Assembly: GCF_014696355.1 (NCBI RefSeq)
Contig: NZ_JACJQA010000044.1
Span: 1 to 35,974, forward strand
Source: Pseudanabaena sp. FACHB-1998
GTDB lineage: Bacteria; Cyanobacteriota; Cyanobacteriia; Pseudanabaenales; Pseudanabaenaceae
Direction: 5' to 3'
Length of the DNA: 35,974 bases
Shown: positions 25,623 through 33,257 of the stretch, one piece after another
Layout: the number at the start of each line of letters is the position of its first letter
How positions within the stretch are numbered: the stretch's first letter is position 1
Program-made: the position numbers and the translations under genes
The notes under the pieces: model-generated
Databases searched by the model: none
Told to the model about the DNA's origin: nothing
The model's input: only the letters and a program-made list of their open reading frames with translations

Positions 25623-25791
25623 AAAGTTTTTAAAGATATCTTTTGCGGCACTTTTAAAAACTTTACCGTACTTTTTAGTTACTCCCTTCCGCGTGTAAAT
25701 ACCTAGTAGTGCGTGGAGGAGTAACACCCCCCCTAAGATTAACTGATTTGAGAGAGAGATTCACAAATCGGGCACTTTCTCAAATCAGTTA
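25623..25791 (-). repeat. Three inverted repeats between the kinase and the regulator genes
   Basis: AAAGTTTTTAAA pairs with 25651-25663 (25623-25663). GTTACTCC (25678) pairs with GGAGTAAC ending at 25725. TAACTGATTTGAGAGAG (25740-25756) pairs with one mismatch with 25775-25791. The last begins 3 bases after the kinase stop codon. They suggest partial termination or RNA processing between the two genes. Confidence 0.6.
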
Positions 25792-25794
25792 GGA

Positions 25795-28602
25795 TTAATT
25801 TAGATTAATTGGCAATTTAACTTGGACAGTTGTGCCATTATTCTCAACGCTATTAACTTTAATTGTTCCTCCCATCATATCTATTGATTTTTTAATAATC
25901 GCCATTCCTAAACCTGTACCTGAAATCATGCCGACATTATGCGCTCGGTAAAAATGCTCAAATATTTTATCTTGATCTATCTGAGGAATACCAATACCCT
26001 GATCTTGAATTTTAACCAGTAACTTAGGAGTTAAATCACTAGTTAAAGAAACTGTAAGCTTGACCTCCCCTCCTTCAGGAGAATATTTAATTGCATTGGA
26101 TAGTAAATTAGAAATAATTTGCTTAAAAAACTTAGTGTCAATGACCAAATGGGGAGGAGCATTAATATTCTTAAATATAACCTGATGATGATTGCTAGCC
26201 AATAGCTTTGCTTGTTCAATTATTTCTAAACAAAAATCATCTAAGTTAATATCTTCTGGTTGTAACTCAAATTTACCTGATTCAGTTTTACCAATTACTA
26301 GAACTTCTTCTAAGAGACTAGTCATTCCTTTGACTTCGCGTTGAATTTTATCAATTCTTTCTAGTTTTTTGTCTTCGGACATCTTGTGACCATAGTTACG
26401 CAGTAGATCACTAGCTGTCTGAATAGTCGCAAGCGGTGTCCGAAATTCATGGGAAGCTCTAGAGATAAACTGAGACTTAAGCTCATTGAGTTCTTTTTCT
26501 TTTAATAAGGCTCCTTCTAGTTGACTTAGACTCTGCTCTAATTGTTGAGTGCGATCGGCAACTTGACGCTCTAAATTTTTATTAAGATCCTGCACTCTCT
26601 CAAATAACTGTACTTGCTGAATAGCGATCGCCACATGATTTGCCAATTGCCTTAGTAAATCAATTTCAAAATCTTCCCAATTCCGAGGTGCGTAACATTG
26701 GTGAGCAATTAATAATCCCCATAAAGTATCTCCAAAAGAAATAGCTACAACTATATTGGCTTTTACATTAAATAGTTGCAGAAGTTCTTTATAGCAATCA
26801 CCTAAATTTGATAATTCAACATCATTAATACTAGAAATAGGGTTGCTTTGATATTGTAGTATATTTTCTTTGTTAAAGCAGGGGTCATTAATTGTACTGC
26901 CAATGACTGATAGAGATGGATGGTTAACAGCCTCTACCACAAATTTTCCAGTCCAATCATCTTGAAATTTATAAATTACAACTCGATCAATTCGCAATAA
27001 TTCTTGGGCTTCTTTAACGGTAATTGATAGAATTTGATCGAGATTTAGCTCTCGCTGTATTTTGAGTAAGATGACATTTAATAAACGTTCACGTTCACTT
27101 TGATAGCGTAATTGAGTCTCCACTTTCTTGCGTTCAGTAATGTCATAGTAACTACTCAAATACATGCGTTTGCCTTTATAGGTCATAATTCTTGTAGAAA
27201 CTAAAACATCTTTAAAGTTTCCATCTTTATGACGTATTCTCGTTTCAATGGTCATGGCTTGACCAGTTTCTTGTAGATGTTGTAATCTCTGTAAAGCTTT
27301 ATAATGCTCGTTAGGATCGGGATACAAAAAGTTAGTAAAGTCCTTACTATCATTAGCTTCAAAAATGGTATATCCCGTTAGATTTTCCATCCCATCATTG
27401 AAAATCGAAAAATAGCCTGAGTCATCGCTGAAGGTAATTCCTTCTTTAATGGAAGTAAGGACGGTACGCAGGCGTTCTTCGCTTTCGAGTAGTCTTTGGG
27501 TAGACTTTACTTGCTCAGTAATATCGGTTTGAATGCCAATATAGTTAGTTAGTTCACCGTGATCATTAAATACTGGCGCAATATAAAGATCGTTCCAAAA
27601 AGGTGTGCCATCTTTGCGATAGTTAAGTAAGACGGCATGACATTCGCGTTGTTCTTGAATGGCTTGATGCAAGTCTAAAATGCCAATTTGGCTCCGATCG
27701 CCACCTTGTAAAAAACGGCAATCTCGTCCAATTACCTCGGAAGCATTATAGCCCGTAATCCTTTCAAAGCTAGAATTGACATAGATCATGGGGTTATTCG
27801 GCTTAGTGGCATCAGTGATCACAATGCCATTGGAACTGGCCGCGATCGCCCGTTCGCGTAATTTGAGTGATTCCTCTACCCGATTGCGCTCGGAGACATC
27901 TCGTAAGGAGGCAACAACATAAACCATGCGATCGTCATCAATAGTTTCAGATACGCGCATTTCTGCGGAAGTGGTTTTACCGCGATTAAGAATATGTACA
28001 TCCGTACTTTCGCCGACAACGATAGGCAAGCCAAATATTTCCCCAATCATATCTTCGGTTTTACAACCAAATAATTCTTCCGCCGATTCATTGATATAGC
28101 GGACAATTCCTTCGCGATCGACTACTACCAAAGCATCAGAAGAAGCATTAATTAAATGACTAAACTTAGGATCACTTAATGGAAGTGCTTGAAGTTTTTT
28201 GTGGTCTTTATTATTGGCAATAATATTTTGACAAGTTCCAACAATTTTAGGTAGATCATTTTCAATTTTAAGAGCTAAAGAAATCAACAAACAGGTGTCA
28301 GGATCGCTGTGGCTGAAAGTAAACTCAATAATTTTCTGCGATCGCAAACATTTTTTGCAGTTTATGTTTAATAAATTAACCAAATCTATAGGCAAGCATT
28401 CAGATATTTCTTTGCCTATAAGATCGGAGCTTTTAATATTAACATTTTCCTCAAGTAAAAAATTAATGAAAGCATTATTTAAATCAGCAAATTCTAATAG
28501 TAAATCTTGTTCATTAGCAAGATTTATATTCACCAAATTTGTATTTGGTGTAACTACCAAAACAAAAATTCCGCATTGAATATGATCTAGAATATTTTGC
28601 AT
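25795..28602 (-). CDS. Soluble hybrid photoreceptor histidine kinase: PAS-PAS-LOV-PAS-cyanobacteriochrome GAF-HisKA-HATPase
   Basis: This 935-residue kinase has no membrane segment. It has a PAS-like N-terminus (1-130) and a PAS domain (about 150-240). A LOV domain (249-368) follows, with GRDCRFLQG (adduct Cys295, Gln299), Asn327, Asn337 and Gln358 at the same spacings from the Cys as in Chlamydomonas phototropin LOV1 (+4, +32, +42, +63). Next come another PAS (about 370-492) and a GAF of the DXCF cyanobacteriochrome class (about 510-675), with DPCF (Cys575), canonical bilin Cys603 in GDCYKELL, and VKANIVV and LWGLLIAHQC. A short coiled coil leads to HisKA (His718 in SHEFRTPL) and HATPase (NLLSNAIKYSPEGG, DQGIGI, GTGLGMAI). 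Likely a blue/violet-to-green bilin photocycle plus flavin blue-light sensing; the output probably goes to the adjacent REC-GGDEF-EAL protein. Spectral type is inferred, not seen. Confidence 0.93.
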   Translation of the reverse strand: MQNILDHIQCGIFVLVVTPNTNLVNINLANEQDLLLEFADLNNAFINFLLEENVNIKSSDLIGKEISECLPIDLVNLLNINCKKCLRSQKIIEFTFSHSDPDTCLLISLALKIENDLPKIVGTCQNIIANNKDHKKLQALPLSDPKFSHLINASSDALVVVDREGIVRYINESAEELFGCKTEDMIGEIFGLPIVVGESTDVHILNRGKTTSAEMRVSETIDDDRMVYVVASLRDVSERNRVEESLKLRERAIAASSNGIVITDATKPNNPMIYVNSSFERITGYNASEVIGRDCRFLQGGDRSQIGILDLHQAIQEQRECHAVLLNYRKDGTPFWNDLYIAPVFNDHGELTNYIGIQTDITEQVKSTQRLLESEERLRTVLTSIKEGITFSDDSGYFSIFNDGMENLTGYTIFEANDSKDFTNFLYPDPNEHYKALQRLQHLQETGQAMTIETRIRHKDGNFKDVLVSTRIMTYKGKRMYLSSYYDITERKKVETQLRYQSERERLLNVILLKIQRELNLDQILSITVKEAQELLRIDRVVIYKFQDDWTGKFVVEAVNHPSLSVIGSTINDPCFNKENILQYQSNPISSINDVELSNLGDCYKELLQLFNVKANIVVAISFGDTLWGLLIAHQCYAPRNWEDFEIDLLRQLANHVAIAIQQVQLFERVQDLNKNLERQVADRTQQLEQSLSQLEGALLKEKELNELKSQFISRASHEFRTPLATIQTASDLLRNYGHKMSEDKKLERIDKIQREVKGMTSLLEEVLVIGKTESGKFELQPEDINLDDFCLEIIEQAKLLASNHHQVIFKNINAPPHLVIDTKFFKQIISNLLSNAIKYSPEGGEVKLTVSLTSDLTPKLLVKIQDQGIGIPQIDQDKIFEHFYRAHNVGMISGTGLGMAIIKKSIDMMGGTIKVNSVENNGTTVQVKLPINLN

Positions 28603-28703
28603 AATCGCTCAATTCCCTAATAAATATTGCGGCTAAAACATATCTGTAGCGATCTTACTTTATCTACAATCAATTAATAATTTTGATACATTGCTTAACT
28701 TGA

Positions 28704-28816
28704 TATAGCAATCCTATTTCATTTGTGAGAAAGACAAGGCGCTTAAGCCCCTTGTTATAAGTTTCTGTTTCCAAGACTCATTTAGGATTGCTATAGCAAT
28801 CCTAAATGAGTCTTGG
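28704..28816 (+). repeat. Repeat cluster with a perfect 23-bp palindrome, in a 311-base gap
   Basis: The gap 28603-28913 holds the divergent leaders of the kinase and HMA genes. CCAAGACTCATTTAGGATTG (from 28771) runs into its exact complement to 28816 with centre GCTATAGC. A partial copy (TATAGCAATCCTATTTCATT) lies at about 28704, and a smaller stem CAAGG-CCTTG with GCTTAAGC centre lies at about 28736-28754. I see no gene in the gap. Confidence 0.7.
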
Positions 28817-28913
28817 AAAATTAAATAATTTTTTGAGGTTGCGCTATTTTGGATTTGGGGCGCAAGCTATAGTTATTCAGTATTGTCAATTAACCATAAT
28901 ATTGTCGTTTTTT

Positions 28914-29108
28914 ATGTCTATTAAACTATCCGTTCCTTCCATTGGTTGTGCTAGCTGCATTGAGACTATCACCAAGGCGATCCAAGCTGTTGATACTCAA
29001 GCTACGATTTCAGGTGATTCTGCAACTAAGTCTCTAGAAATTGATAGTCAGTTGTCGGAAGCAAAGATCCGCGAACTAATAGTTGTTGCTGGTCATCAAG
29101 TTGCTTAG
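28914..29108 (+). CDS. Heavy-metal-associated (HMA) domain protein, copper-chaperone-like
   Basis: This small 64-residue ferredoxin-like protein has the metal-binding Cys-x-x-Cys in SIGCASCIETI (Cys12, Cys15). It ends near AGHQVA like Atx1-type chaperones, which carry Cu(I) to P-type ATPases, in cyanobacteria towards thylakoid plastocyanin. I chose the ATG at 28914 because it gives a canonical-length chaperone. The frame is open upstream from 28806, but that part runs through palindromic repeat DNA. No copper ATPase gene is nearby. Confidence 0.85.
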   Translation: MSIKLSVPSIGCASCIETITKAIQAVDTQATISGDSATKSLEIDSQLSEAKIRELIVVAGHQVA

Positions 29109-29125
29109 TATTCAGACAATCAATA

Positions 29126-29200
29126 ATACCAAAGCACAAAATGGCTACGCCATTTTGTGCTTTTAAAACCCTTACTGGATTTGGTTTTTAATTCAAAAAA
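29126..29200 (+). repeat. Second-family repeat with hairpin, after the HMA gene
   Basis: AATACCAAAG opens the element. A perfect stem AAAGCACAAAATGGC / GCCATTTTGTGCTTT (29131-29163) encloses TAC (apex GC-TAC-GC). The following AAAACCCTTACTGGATTTGG and TTTTAATTCA resemble the element at 15376. It lies between the convergent HMA and moaC genes. Confidence 0.7.
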
Positions 29201-29240
29201 GACATAGTGTTGCTTTGCGGTACTACTCTTTGGTCATAGA

Positions 29241-29744
29241 TTAAAAGTCATGGCTAGCAGCATTGAAATCCCCAGATTTACCGCCACTCTTATGTAATAA
29301 CCTTGCATTGGAAATGATCATCGTCTTTTCCAGAGATTTAGCCATATCGTAAATGGTTAAAGCAGCGATCGTTGCTGCTGTAAGAGCCTCCATTTCTACA
29401 CCCGTTTCTGCTTTGGACTTAACTTCAGCTTCGATCTGATATCCAGGAATATTTTCATCTAAAATAATCTTGACATCAACACTAGTTAAATTTAAGGGAT
29501 GACACATCGGGATCAGGTTGGGCGTTTGCTTAGCCGCCATGATGCCCGCTAGCCTTGCTGTTCCTAAAACATCCCCCTTAGGCAAGTCGCCTGCTTGAAT
29601 GGCATCTAAGGTTGTGGTTTTCATGGATATTTCGCATACAGCGATCGCCCTTCGCACAGTTTGCGGTTTATGAGTCACATCCACCATTTGAGCATTACCA
29701 CTTTGATCAAGATGAGCGAGCGACTGAAGAGAATCCGTATCCAT
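29241..29744 (-). CDS. moaC: Cyclic pyranopterin monophosphate synthase (molybdenum cofactor)
   Basis: MoaC converts the MoaA product (3',8-cyclo-7,8-dihydro-GTP) to cyclic pyranopterin monophosphate in molybdopterin synthesis. The 167-residue protein has [14 protein letters not shown] (residues 20-33), [14 protein letters not shown] (MCHPL at 80-84), [11 protein letters not shown] (114-124), [10 protein letters not shown] with the catalytic Asp133/Lys136 region, and KSGGKSGDF (152-160). It is full length. It is divergently oriented from tsaE across 155 bases. No other moa genes are in the window. Confidence 0.97.
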   Translation of the reverse strand: MDTDSLQSLAHLDQSGNAQMVDVTHKPQTVRRAIAVCEISMKTTTLDAIQAGDLPKGDVLGTARLAGIMAAKQTPNLIPMCHPLNLTSVDVKIILDENIPGYQIEAEVKSKAETGVEMEALTAATIAALTIYDMAKSLEKTMIISNARLLHKSGGKSGDFNAASHDF

Positions 29745-29899
29745 AAAAGCTTTGCCGAAATTAGCACGATAAAATTAAAAACAAAAATCAAAATTATTCA
29801 TAGAAGAGTTTCGTCACTGTTAAGTAGCTACCGTCAAGATTTAGATAGTTATAGCAGTGGCTACAAACTCTTCCCTAGTACAAAAGTCTACCCGAATAT

Positions 29900-30514
29900 A
29901 TGACTGAGACTGTAAAGATCGATATTTATGCCAATAATCTTGTTGCCACTCAAGCGATCGCCACCCAACTAGCCCAATTAGTTTCCGCAGGGACAATTAT
30001 TTTACTCGAAGGAAATCTGGGCAGTGGGAAAACTACTTTTATACAAGCCTTTGGCAAATCTCTTGGCATTCACACAACGATCGCCAGCCCTACCTTTACC
30101 CTAATTGATGAGTACACCGAAGGGCGTTTACCCCTCTATCACATCGATCTCTATCGTCTCGAGCGATCGCAAGTAGCCAGTCTCCATCTTGAAGAATATT
30201 GGCGAGGTGAGGATTTTCCGTTGGGTGTAGTAGCGATCGAATGGGCAAGCAAATTATCCAATCTTCCCCCTGAATATCTCAACATCAACCTTGCTGTTGT
30301 CGAGGAATCTCTAGCTCCTCAGCAAATCCAAACGCCTCTTACCGAAATATCTCCCCAACATCAGCTAGCAATCCCAAGTCTTTCTGATCTTGAAGGGGAG
30401 GGGGACTTAGATCAAGACTTGGCAGAAGATTTTCCCGAAACTCGACTCATCGAGTTAATTGCTCATGGTGAAACTTACATAAAACTTCTTGAGTGCTTTA
30501 AATTCTCGCAATAA
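29900..30514 (+). CDS. tsaE: tRNA threonylcarbamoyladenosine biosynthesis ATPase TsaE
   Basis: TsaE is the P-loop ATPase that resets the TsaB-TsaD complex making t6A37 in ANN-decoding tRNAs. It has Walker A EGNLGSGKTTF (residues 37-47), SPTFTLIDEY (63-72), the Walker B-like YHIDLYRL (80-87) and AIEWASKL (112-119). At 204 residues it is about 50 longer than usual. The extra piece (about 133-180, rich in Gln, Pro, Glu and Asp) separates the core from a C-terminal strand and helix. The stop codon touches a GC-rich hairpin shared with the convergent tatA. Confidence 0.95.
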   Translation: MTETVKIDIYANNLVATQAIATQLAQLVSAGTIILLEGNLGSGKTTFIQAFGKSLGIHTTIASPTFTLIDEYTEGRLPLYHIDLYRLERSQVASLHLEEYWRGEDFPLGVVAIEWASKLSNLPPEYLNINLAVVEESLAPQQIQTPLTEISPQHQLAIPSLSDLEGEGDLDQDLAEDFPETRLIELIAHGETYIKLLECFKFSQ

Positions 30515-30536
30515 TCGCGGCGCATTGCGCCGCGAT
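30514..30536 (+). terminator. Bidirectional hairpin between convergent tsaE and tatA
   Basis: ATCGCGGCGC pairs perfectly with GCGCCGCGAT across ATT (apex GC-ATT-GC). Its first base is the last base of the tsaE stop codon, and it ends 6 bases from the tatA stop. Confidence 0.75.
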
Positions 30537-30542
30537 CATCCT

Positions 30543-30716
30543 TTAACTATCAACATCTTGAGATTTTACATCGTCACTTTTCCCCTTTACTTCATCTTGA
30601 AACCCACGCAAAGCCTGTCCCACGCTTCGACCAATTTCAGGGATTCGCTTTGCCCCAAAAATTGCCACACCAACCAACGAAATTACAATTACCTCTGGCC
30701 AACCAATTCCAAACAT
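30543..30716 (-). CDS. tatA: Twin-arginine translocase subunit TatA/TatE
   Basis: This 57-residue gene reads MFGIGWPEVIVISLVGVAIF at the N-terminus: a short membrane helix with the conserved Phe-Gly and polar Glu8. The family hinge and amphipathic helix follow (GAKRIPEIGRSVGQALRGFQ), then an acidic/basic tail. TatA multimers form the pore that exports folded proteins across the thylakoid and plasma membrane. The hinge residue before Lys is Ala where most relatives have Pro (FGPK-R/K-LPE). It is divergent from the 30796 gene with 79 bases between them. Confidence 0.93.
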   Translation of the reverse strand: MFGIGWPEVIVISLVGVAIFGAKRIPEIGRSVGQALRGFQDEVKGKSDDVKSQDVDS

Positions 30717-30795
30717 ATCGCTTACTTCTCCTCAATCAAAAGCATCTGCTATTCTTTTATTCTCTACGCAAATGACAAATAAGCGCTAAAAACTA

Positions 30796-31320
30796 ATGGA
30801 CTCAACCATTACTTGGACACTTGGCAGCACCGATCCTGATGCTGAGACAAATCTTGCCCGCATCGCCCAGTGGTGGGCAGCCCTTGCGGGACAAGAAATC
30901 ATTTGGCAACAACGTCCTATTACTGAAAATACAGATCGAGCAGCGATCGATTGGAGCAAAGAGTCCCTAGACGAGACTTTTACTATCCAATCACCATCAT
31001 TGCGAGGTATCACGCTCTATTGGTATAAACCTAATAGCCCAGACGAGCGTAATATTTCCGTCGGCTATCTCCAACTCGATCTATTCAACCAACAGTTAAA
31101 TGTTTTGCCATCTTCGGGCAAAAGCTATCAACTTCGTATTACCCTTCCCAAGATCGTTTACCAAAAAATTCAGCTTGGCGATCCCCAATTTGGTAGTCTC
31201 ATCCAATCTAATGGCGATACAGTTCTTCTATTCAGGGATGAAAAACAACGTCTAGAAATTCAGATCGATCTCAGTTCTGCCAACGCTACTTTACTCAAAC
31301 AAAAGCTGTCCTATCTTTAA
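30796..31320 (+). CDS. Cyanobacterial protein of unknown function
   Basis: I cannot assign this 174-residue protein. It is soluble and mixed alpha/beta, with no signal peptide or membrane helix. It begins with a helical segment (DAETNLARIAQWWAALAGQE) and continues with alternating beta-type stretches (ISVGYLQLDLFNQQLNVLPS, YQLRITLPKIVYQKI, TVLLFRDEKQRLEIQIDL) that may form a sandwich. Codon use and composition match its neighbours. It is divergent from tatA and followed by a large repeat cluster, so the context gives no functional hint. Confidence 0.8.
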   Translation: MDSTITWTLGSTDPDAETNLARIAQWWAALAGQEIIWQQRPITENTDRAAIDWSKESLDETFTIQSPSLRGITLYWYKPNSPDERNISVGYLQLDLFNQQLNVLPSSGKSYQLRITLPKIVYQKIQLGDPQFGSLIQSNGDTVLLFRDEKQRLEIQIDLSSANATLLKQKLSYL

Positions 31321-31380
31321 ACGCTTTTCTGCCAAAAGCCTGAAGACAGCTACAGTGCTTTGCGCTTTCTGAAAACCTAG

Positions 31381-31425
31381 ATAAATTTCCAAAAAGCTGA
31401 TGAAGTCAGCTTTTTGGAAATTTAT
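31381..31425 (+). repeat. Perfect 20-bp hairpin
   Basis: ATAAATTTCCAAAAAGCTGA pairs without mismatch with 31406-31425 across TGAAG. It is 60 bases after the unknown gene and opens a 490-base gene-free stretch (31321-31810) that consists almost wholly of palindromic elements. Confidence 0.8.
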
Positions 31426-31428
31426 ATG

Positions 31429-31535
31429 TAAGTAATTAGGCATAATTAAATATAAAACCCAAATAAGCGGATTCGCCCGCGAAGCGGGCGAATCCGCTTA
31501 TTTGGGTTCTTGGTTTTATTAAGCCGAGGTACTTA
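31429..31535 (+). repeat. MITE-like element with 25-bp internal palindrome
   Basis: Terminal repeats TAAGTAATTAGGC (31429-31441) and GCCGAGGTACTTA (31523-31535) match at 10 of 13 positions. The internal arms 31456-31480 and 31484-31508 are perfectly complementary across GAA (apex GC-GAA-GC). The outer ATAATTAAA matches the other copies, while the inner stem sequence is unique. Confidence 0.8.
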
Positions 31536-31583
31536 ATACCTAATGTCAATTCACAAAAGTGTGACAAAACTTTTGCGAACTTG

Positions 31584-31688
31584 TAAGTAGCTAGGCATAA
31601 TTAAAAACTAAGAACCAAAACCTGTGGCGCACGCGCAGCGTGCGCCACAGGTTTTAGGATTTTATATTTAATTTCGCCTAGCTACTTA
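31584..31688 (+). repeat. Best-preserved MITE-like element with perfect 13-bp terminal inverted repeats
   Basis: TAAGTAGCTAGGC (31584-31596) and its exact complement GCCTAGCTACTTA (31676-31688) bound a 105-base element. Inside, 31617-31634 pairs perfectly with 31638-31655 across GCA (apex GC-GCA-GC). No coding capacity. Just left of it (31545-31582) is a decayed copy of the ATTCACAAAA motif of the second repeat family. Confidence 0.85.
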
Positions 31689-31810
31689 TTACCTAATTTT
31701 CTGGTTATTAATATTAGTGAAGTATGGAATGTTTTAATAAAATCCCCACGGTTCTTTGCCCTATGATTTGTTCATAATTTGGCACATAAAATTGATGCAA
31801 GGGTAAATCT

Positions 31811-32296
31811 ATGACACTTCAAGAACTCCCACCTCCGATTAGCCCCCGTCAGATGGATATGCTTCGCGCTGTAGCAGCTATGGCTTGGGCAGATGGCACG
31901 CTAGAACCTGATGAAATTCGCGTTATGCTCGATGAATTTGCAGTACTATTTGCAAAGTCTGAATCTGAGCATGATTCTCTCAAAAGTCGTCTTAGAGACT
32001 ACTTAGGACAAAATATTCCTCTCGAGGAAGTCGTCCCCCACATCAAAAGTATTGAAGATCGCAAGATGACTCTTCGACTTGGCTACCAAGTAATCCAATC
32101 TAGTCGTCGCAATCCCGATGAACCCATGATCAACCTTGATGAAGCTGCCGCATACCAAAGATTAGTAAGAATTTTAGATTTGCCCTCCGATGTGGTTGCT
32201 GATATCGAAGCCTCTATTGTTCCCCCCGATGAATTTCAAACCAATGGTATTATCAAATCTCTTGCTTTCAGGCTACATAAATTGCTAAATAATTGA
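31811..32296 (+). CDS. TerB-family protein
   Basis: This 161-residue helical protein begins its domain with PRQMDMLRAVAAMAWADGTLEPDEIRVMLDEF, the acidic first repeat of TerB/DjlA-type folds. It continues with a second helical half (IEDRKMTLRLGYQVIQSSRR...INLDEAAAYQRLVRILDLP). The family is associated with tellurite resistance and envelope stress but has no defined reaction, and no other ter genes are present. It is soluble. It is distinct from the TerB-like domain at 9509, though both show the ADG-x(3)-D-E signature. Confidence 0.8.
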   Translation: MTLQELPPPISPRQMDMLRAVAAMAWADGTLEPDEIRVMLDEFAVLFAKSESEHDSLKSRLRDYLGQNIPLEEVVPHIKSIEDRKMTLRLGYQVIQSSRRNPDEPMINLDEAAAYQRLVRILDLPSDVVADIEASIVPPDEFQTNGIIKSLAFRLHKLLNN

Positions 32297-32335
32297 ATTG
32301 CTTAAAGAATTGCTTAATATATCTATAACAAAACT

Positions 32336-32376
32336 CCATAGAGAATTACGATGCGAAGAACCGCAATTCTCTATGG
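32336..32376 (+). terminator. 12-bp hairpin after the TerB-family gene
   Basis: CCATAGAGAATT pairs perfectly with AATTCTCTATGG around a 17-base loop that looks like a decayed inner stem (contains GCGAAG and CCGC). It lies 40 bases after the stop codon. Confidence 0.6.
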
Positions 32377-32553
32377 GCTTTAGTAGTTACAGTTATAGTT
32401 AAGCCGAAATTAATTATTGGGATCTTTAAAACTCCTAACAAAATTCCTAAGTCTTTGTGCTGAGGAGCAATACCGATCGCCACAAACTCAGATAAAGTGT
32501 TTACTTACATTAAAATTTTACAGCGAAGTTTTTAGGGGCTAAGAGCGGCTACT

Positions 32554-33246
32554 ATGCGCGACGGAACTGATCTTCAGCAAAAAATTATGTCTGCCCCATT
32601 TTTTATGGGGTTGCCTGATGAGGCAGTAGTTAGAGCAACTGCCCATATGGTCACACGCACCCATCCAGCCGATCAAGTAATTTTGTTGGAAAATGACTGG
32701 GGAAACTCAGTGTATTTCATATTAAGTGGCTGGGCTAAAATCCGCACCTATAACCTTGATGGCAAAGAAATCACCTTAAATATTTTGGGCTTTGGTGAGA
32801 TGTTCGGTGAAATGGCTCCCCTCGATCAAGTTCCTCGCTCAACGGATGTGATCACCTTAACACCTACAACCATTGGTAGCCTTCCTGCTTCTGACTTTGT
32901 CCATCTTATCGAGACAGAGCCAGCTGCAGGCATCCATTTAGCAAGACTTATGGCGAAACGCTTACGACAAGTCAATCGTCGCCTACGCTTGCGTGAAGCT
33001 GATAGTACTTCGCGAGTGGCTGATGTTTTGCTATTTTTGGCTGAAGGTCAAGGTACCAAGGGAAGTAATGGTGTAGAAATCCCCAATTTGCCCCATCGCG
33101 AGCTTAGTAGTCTCAGTGGACTAGCTAGAGAAACGGTCACTCGGGTATTAGGGAAGCTAGAACGAAAAAATTTAATTCAGCGTATTCCCGATCGCGATGT
33201 GTTGTGTATTCTCAACTCCGAAGGGTTAGAGGCTTTGATGGTTTAA
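32554..33246 (+). CDS. Crp/Fnr-family transcription regulator
   Basis: This 230-residue regulator has a cyclic-nucleotide-binding beta roll (about residues 15-130) and a C-terminal winged helix (about 150-225). The phosphate-binding cassette GEMFGEMAPLDQVPRSTDV keeps the Gly-Glu and Arg95-Ser96 pair that contact cyclic nucleotide phosphate, so cAMP binding is possible. The recognition helix is SGLARETVTRVLGKLERKN. It does not look like NtcA. It precedes murC in the same direction with an 86-base gap that contains a hairpin, so a regulatory link to murC is only a guess. Confidence 0.9.
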   Translation: MRDGTDLQQKIMSAPFFMGLPDEAVVRATAHMVTRTHPADQVILLENDWGNSVYFILSGWAKIRTYNLDGKEITLNILGFGEMFGEMAPLDQVPRSTDVITLTPTTIGSLPASDFVHLIETEPAAGIHLARLMAKRLRQVNRRLRLREADSTSRVADVLLFLAEGQGTKGSNGVEIPNLPHRELSSLSGLARETVTRVLGKLERKNLIQRIPDRDVLCILNSEGLEALMV

Positions 33247-33257
33247 GTCGAGCGTAA

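Noticed and set aside
28806-28913. In-frame 36-codon extension upstream of the HMA protein
   Set aside because: It begins inside a perfect palindrome. The ATG at 28914 gives a chaperone of normal length.
30489-30782. Plus-strand open frame of 97 codons downstream of tsaE
   Set aside because: It is antisense to tatA, which shows clear family motifs on the other strand.
10157-31688. CRISPR array
   Set aside because: The palindromic repeats are dispersed between genes, not regularly spaced, and no cas gene is present.
32554-33246. Identification of the Crp-family regulator as NtcA
   Set aside because: The recognition helix and effector pocket do not match NtcA. The phosphate-binding cassette looks more like a cyclic-nucleotide type.
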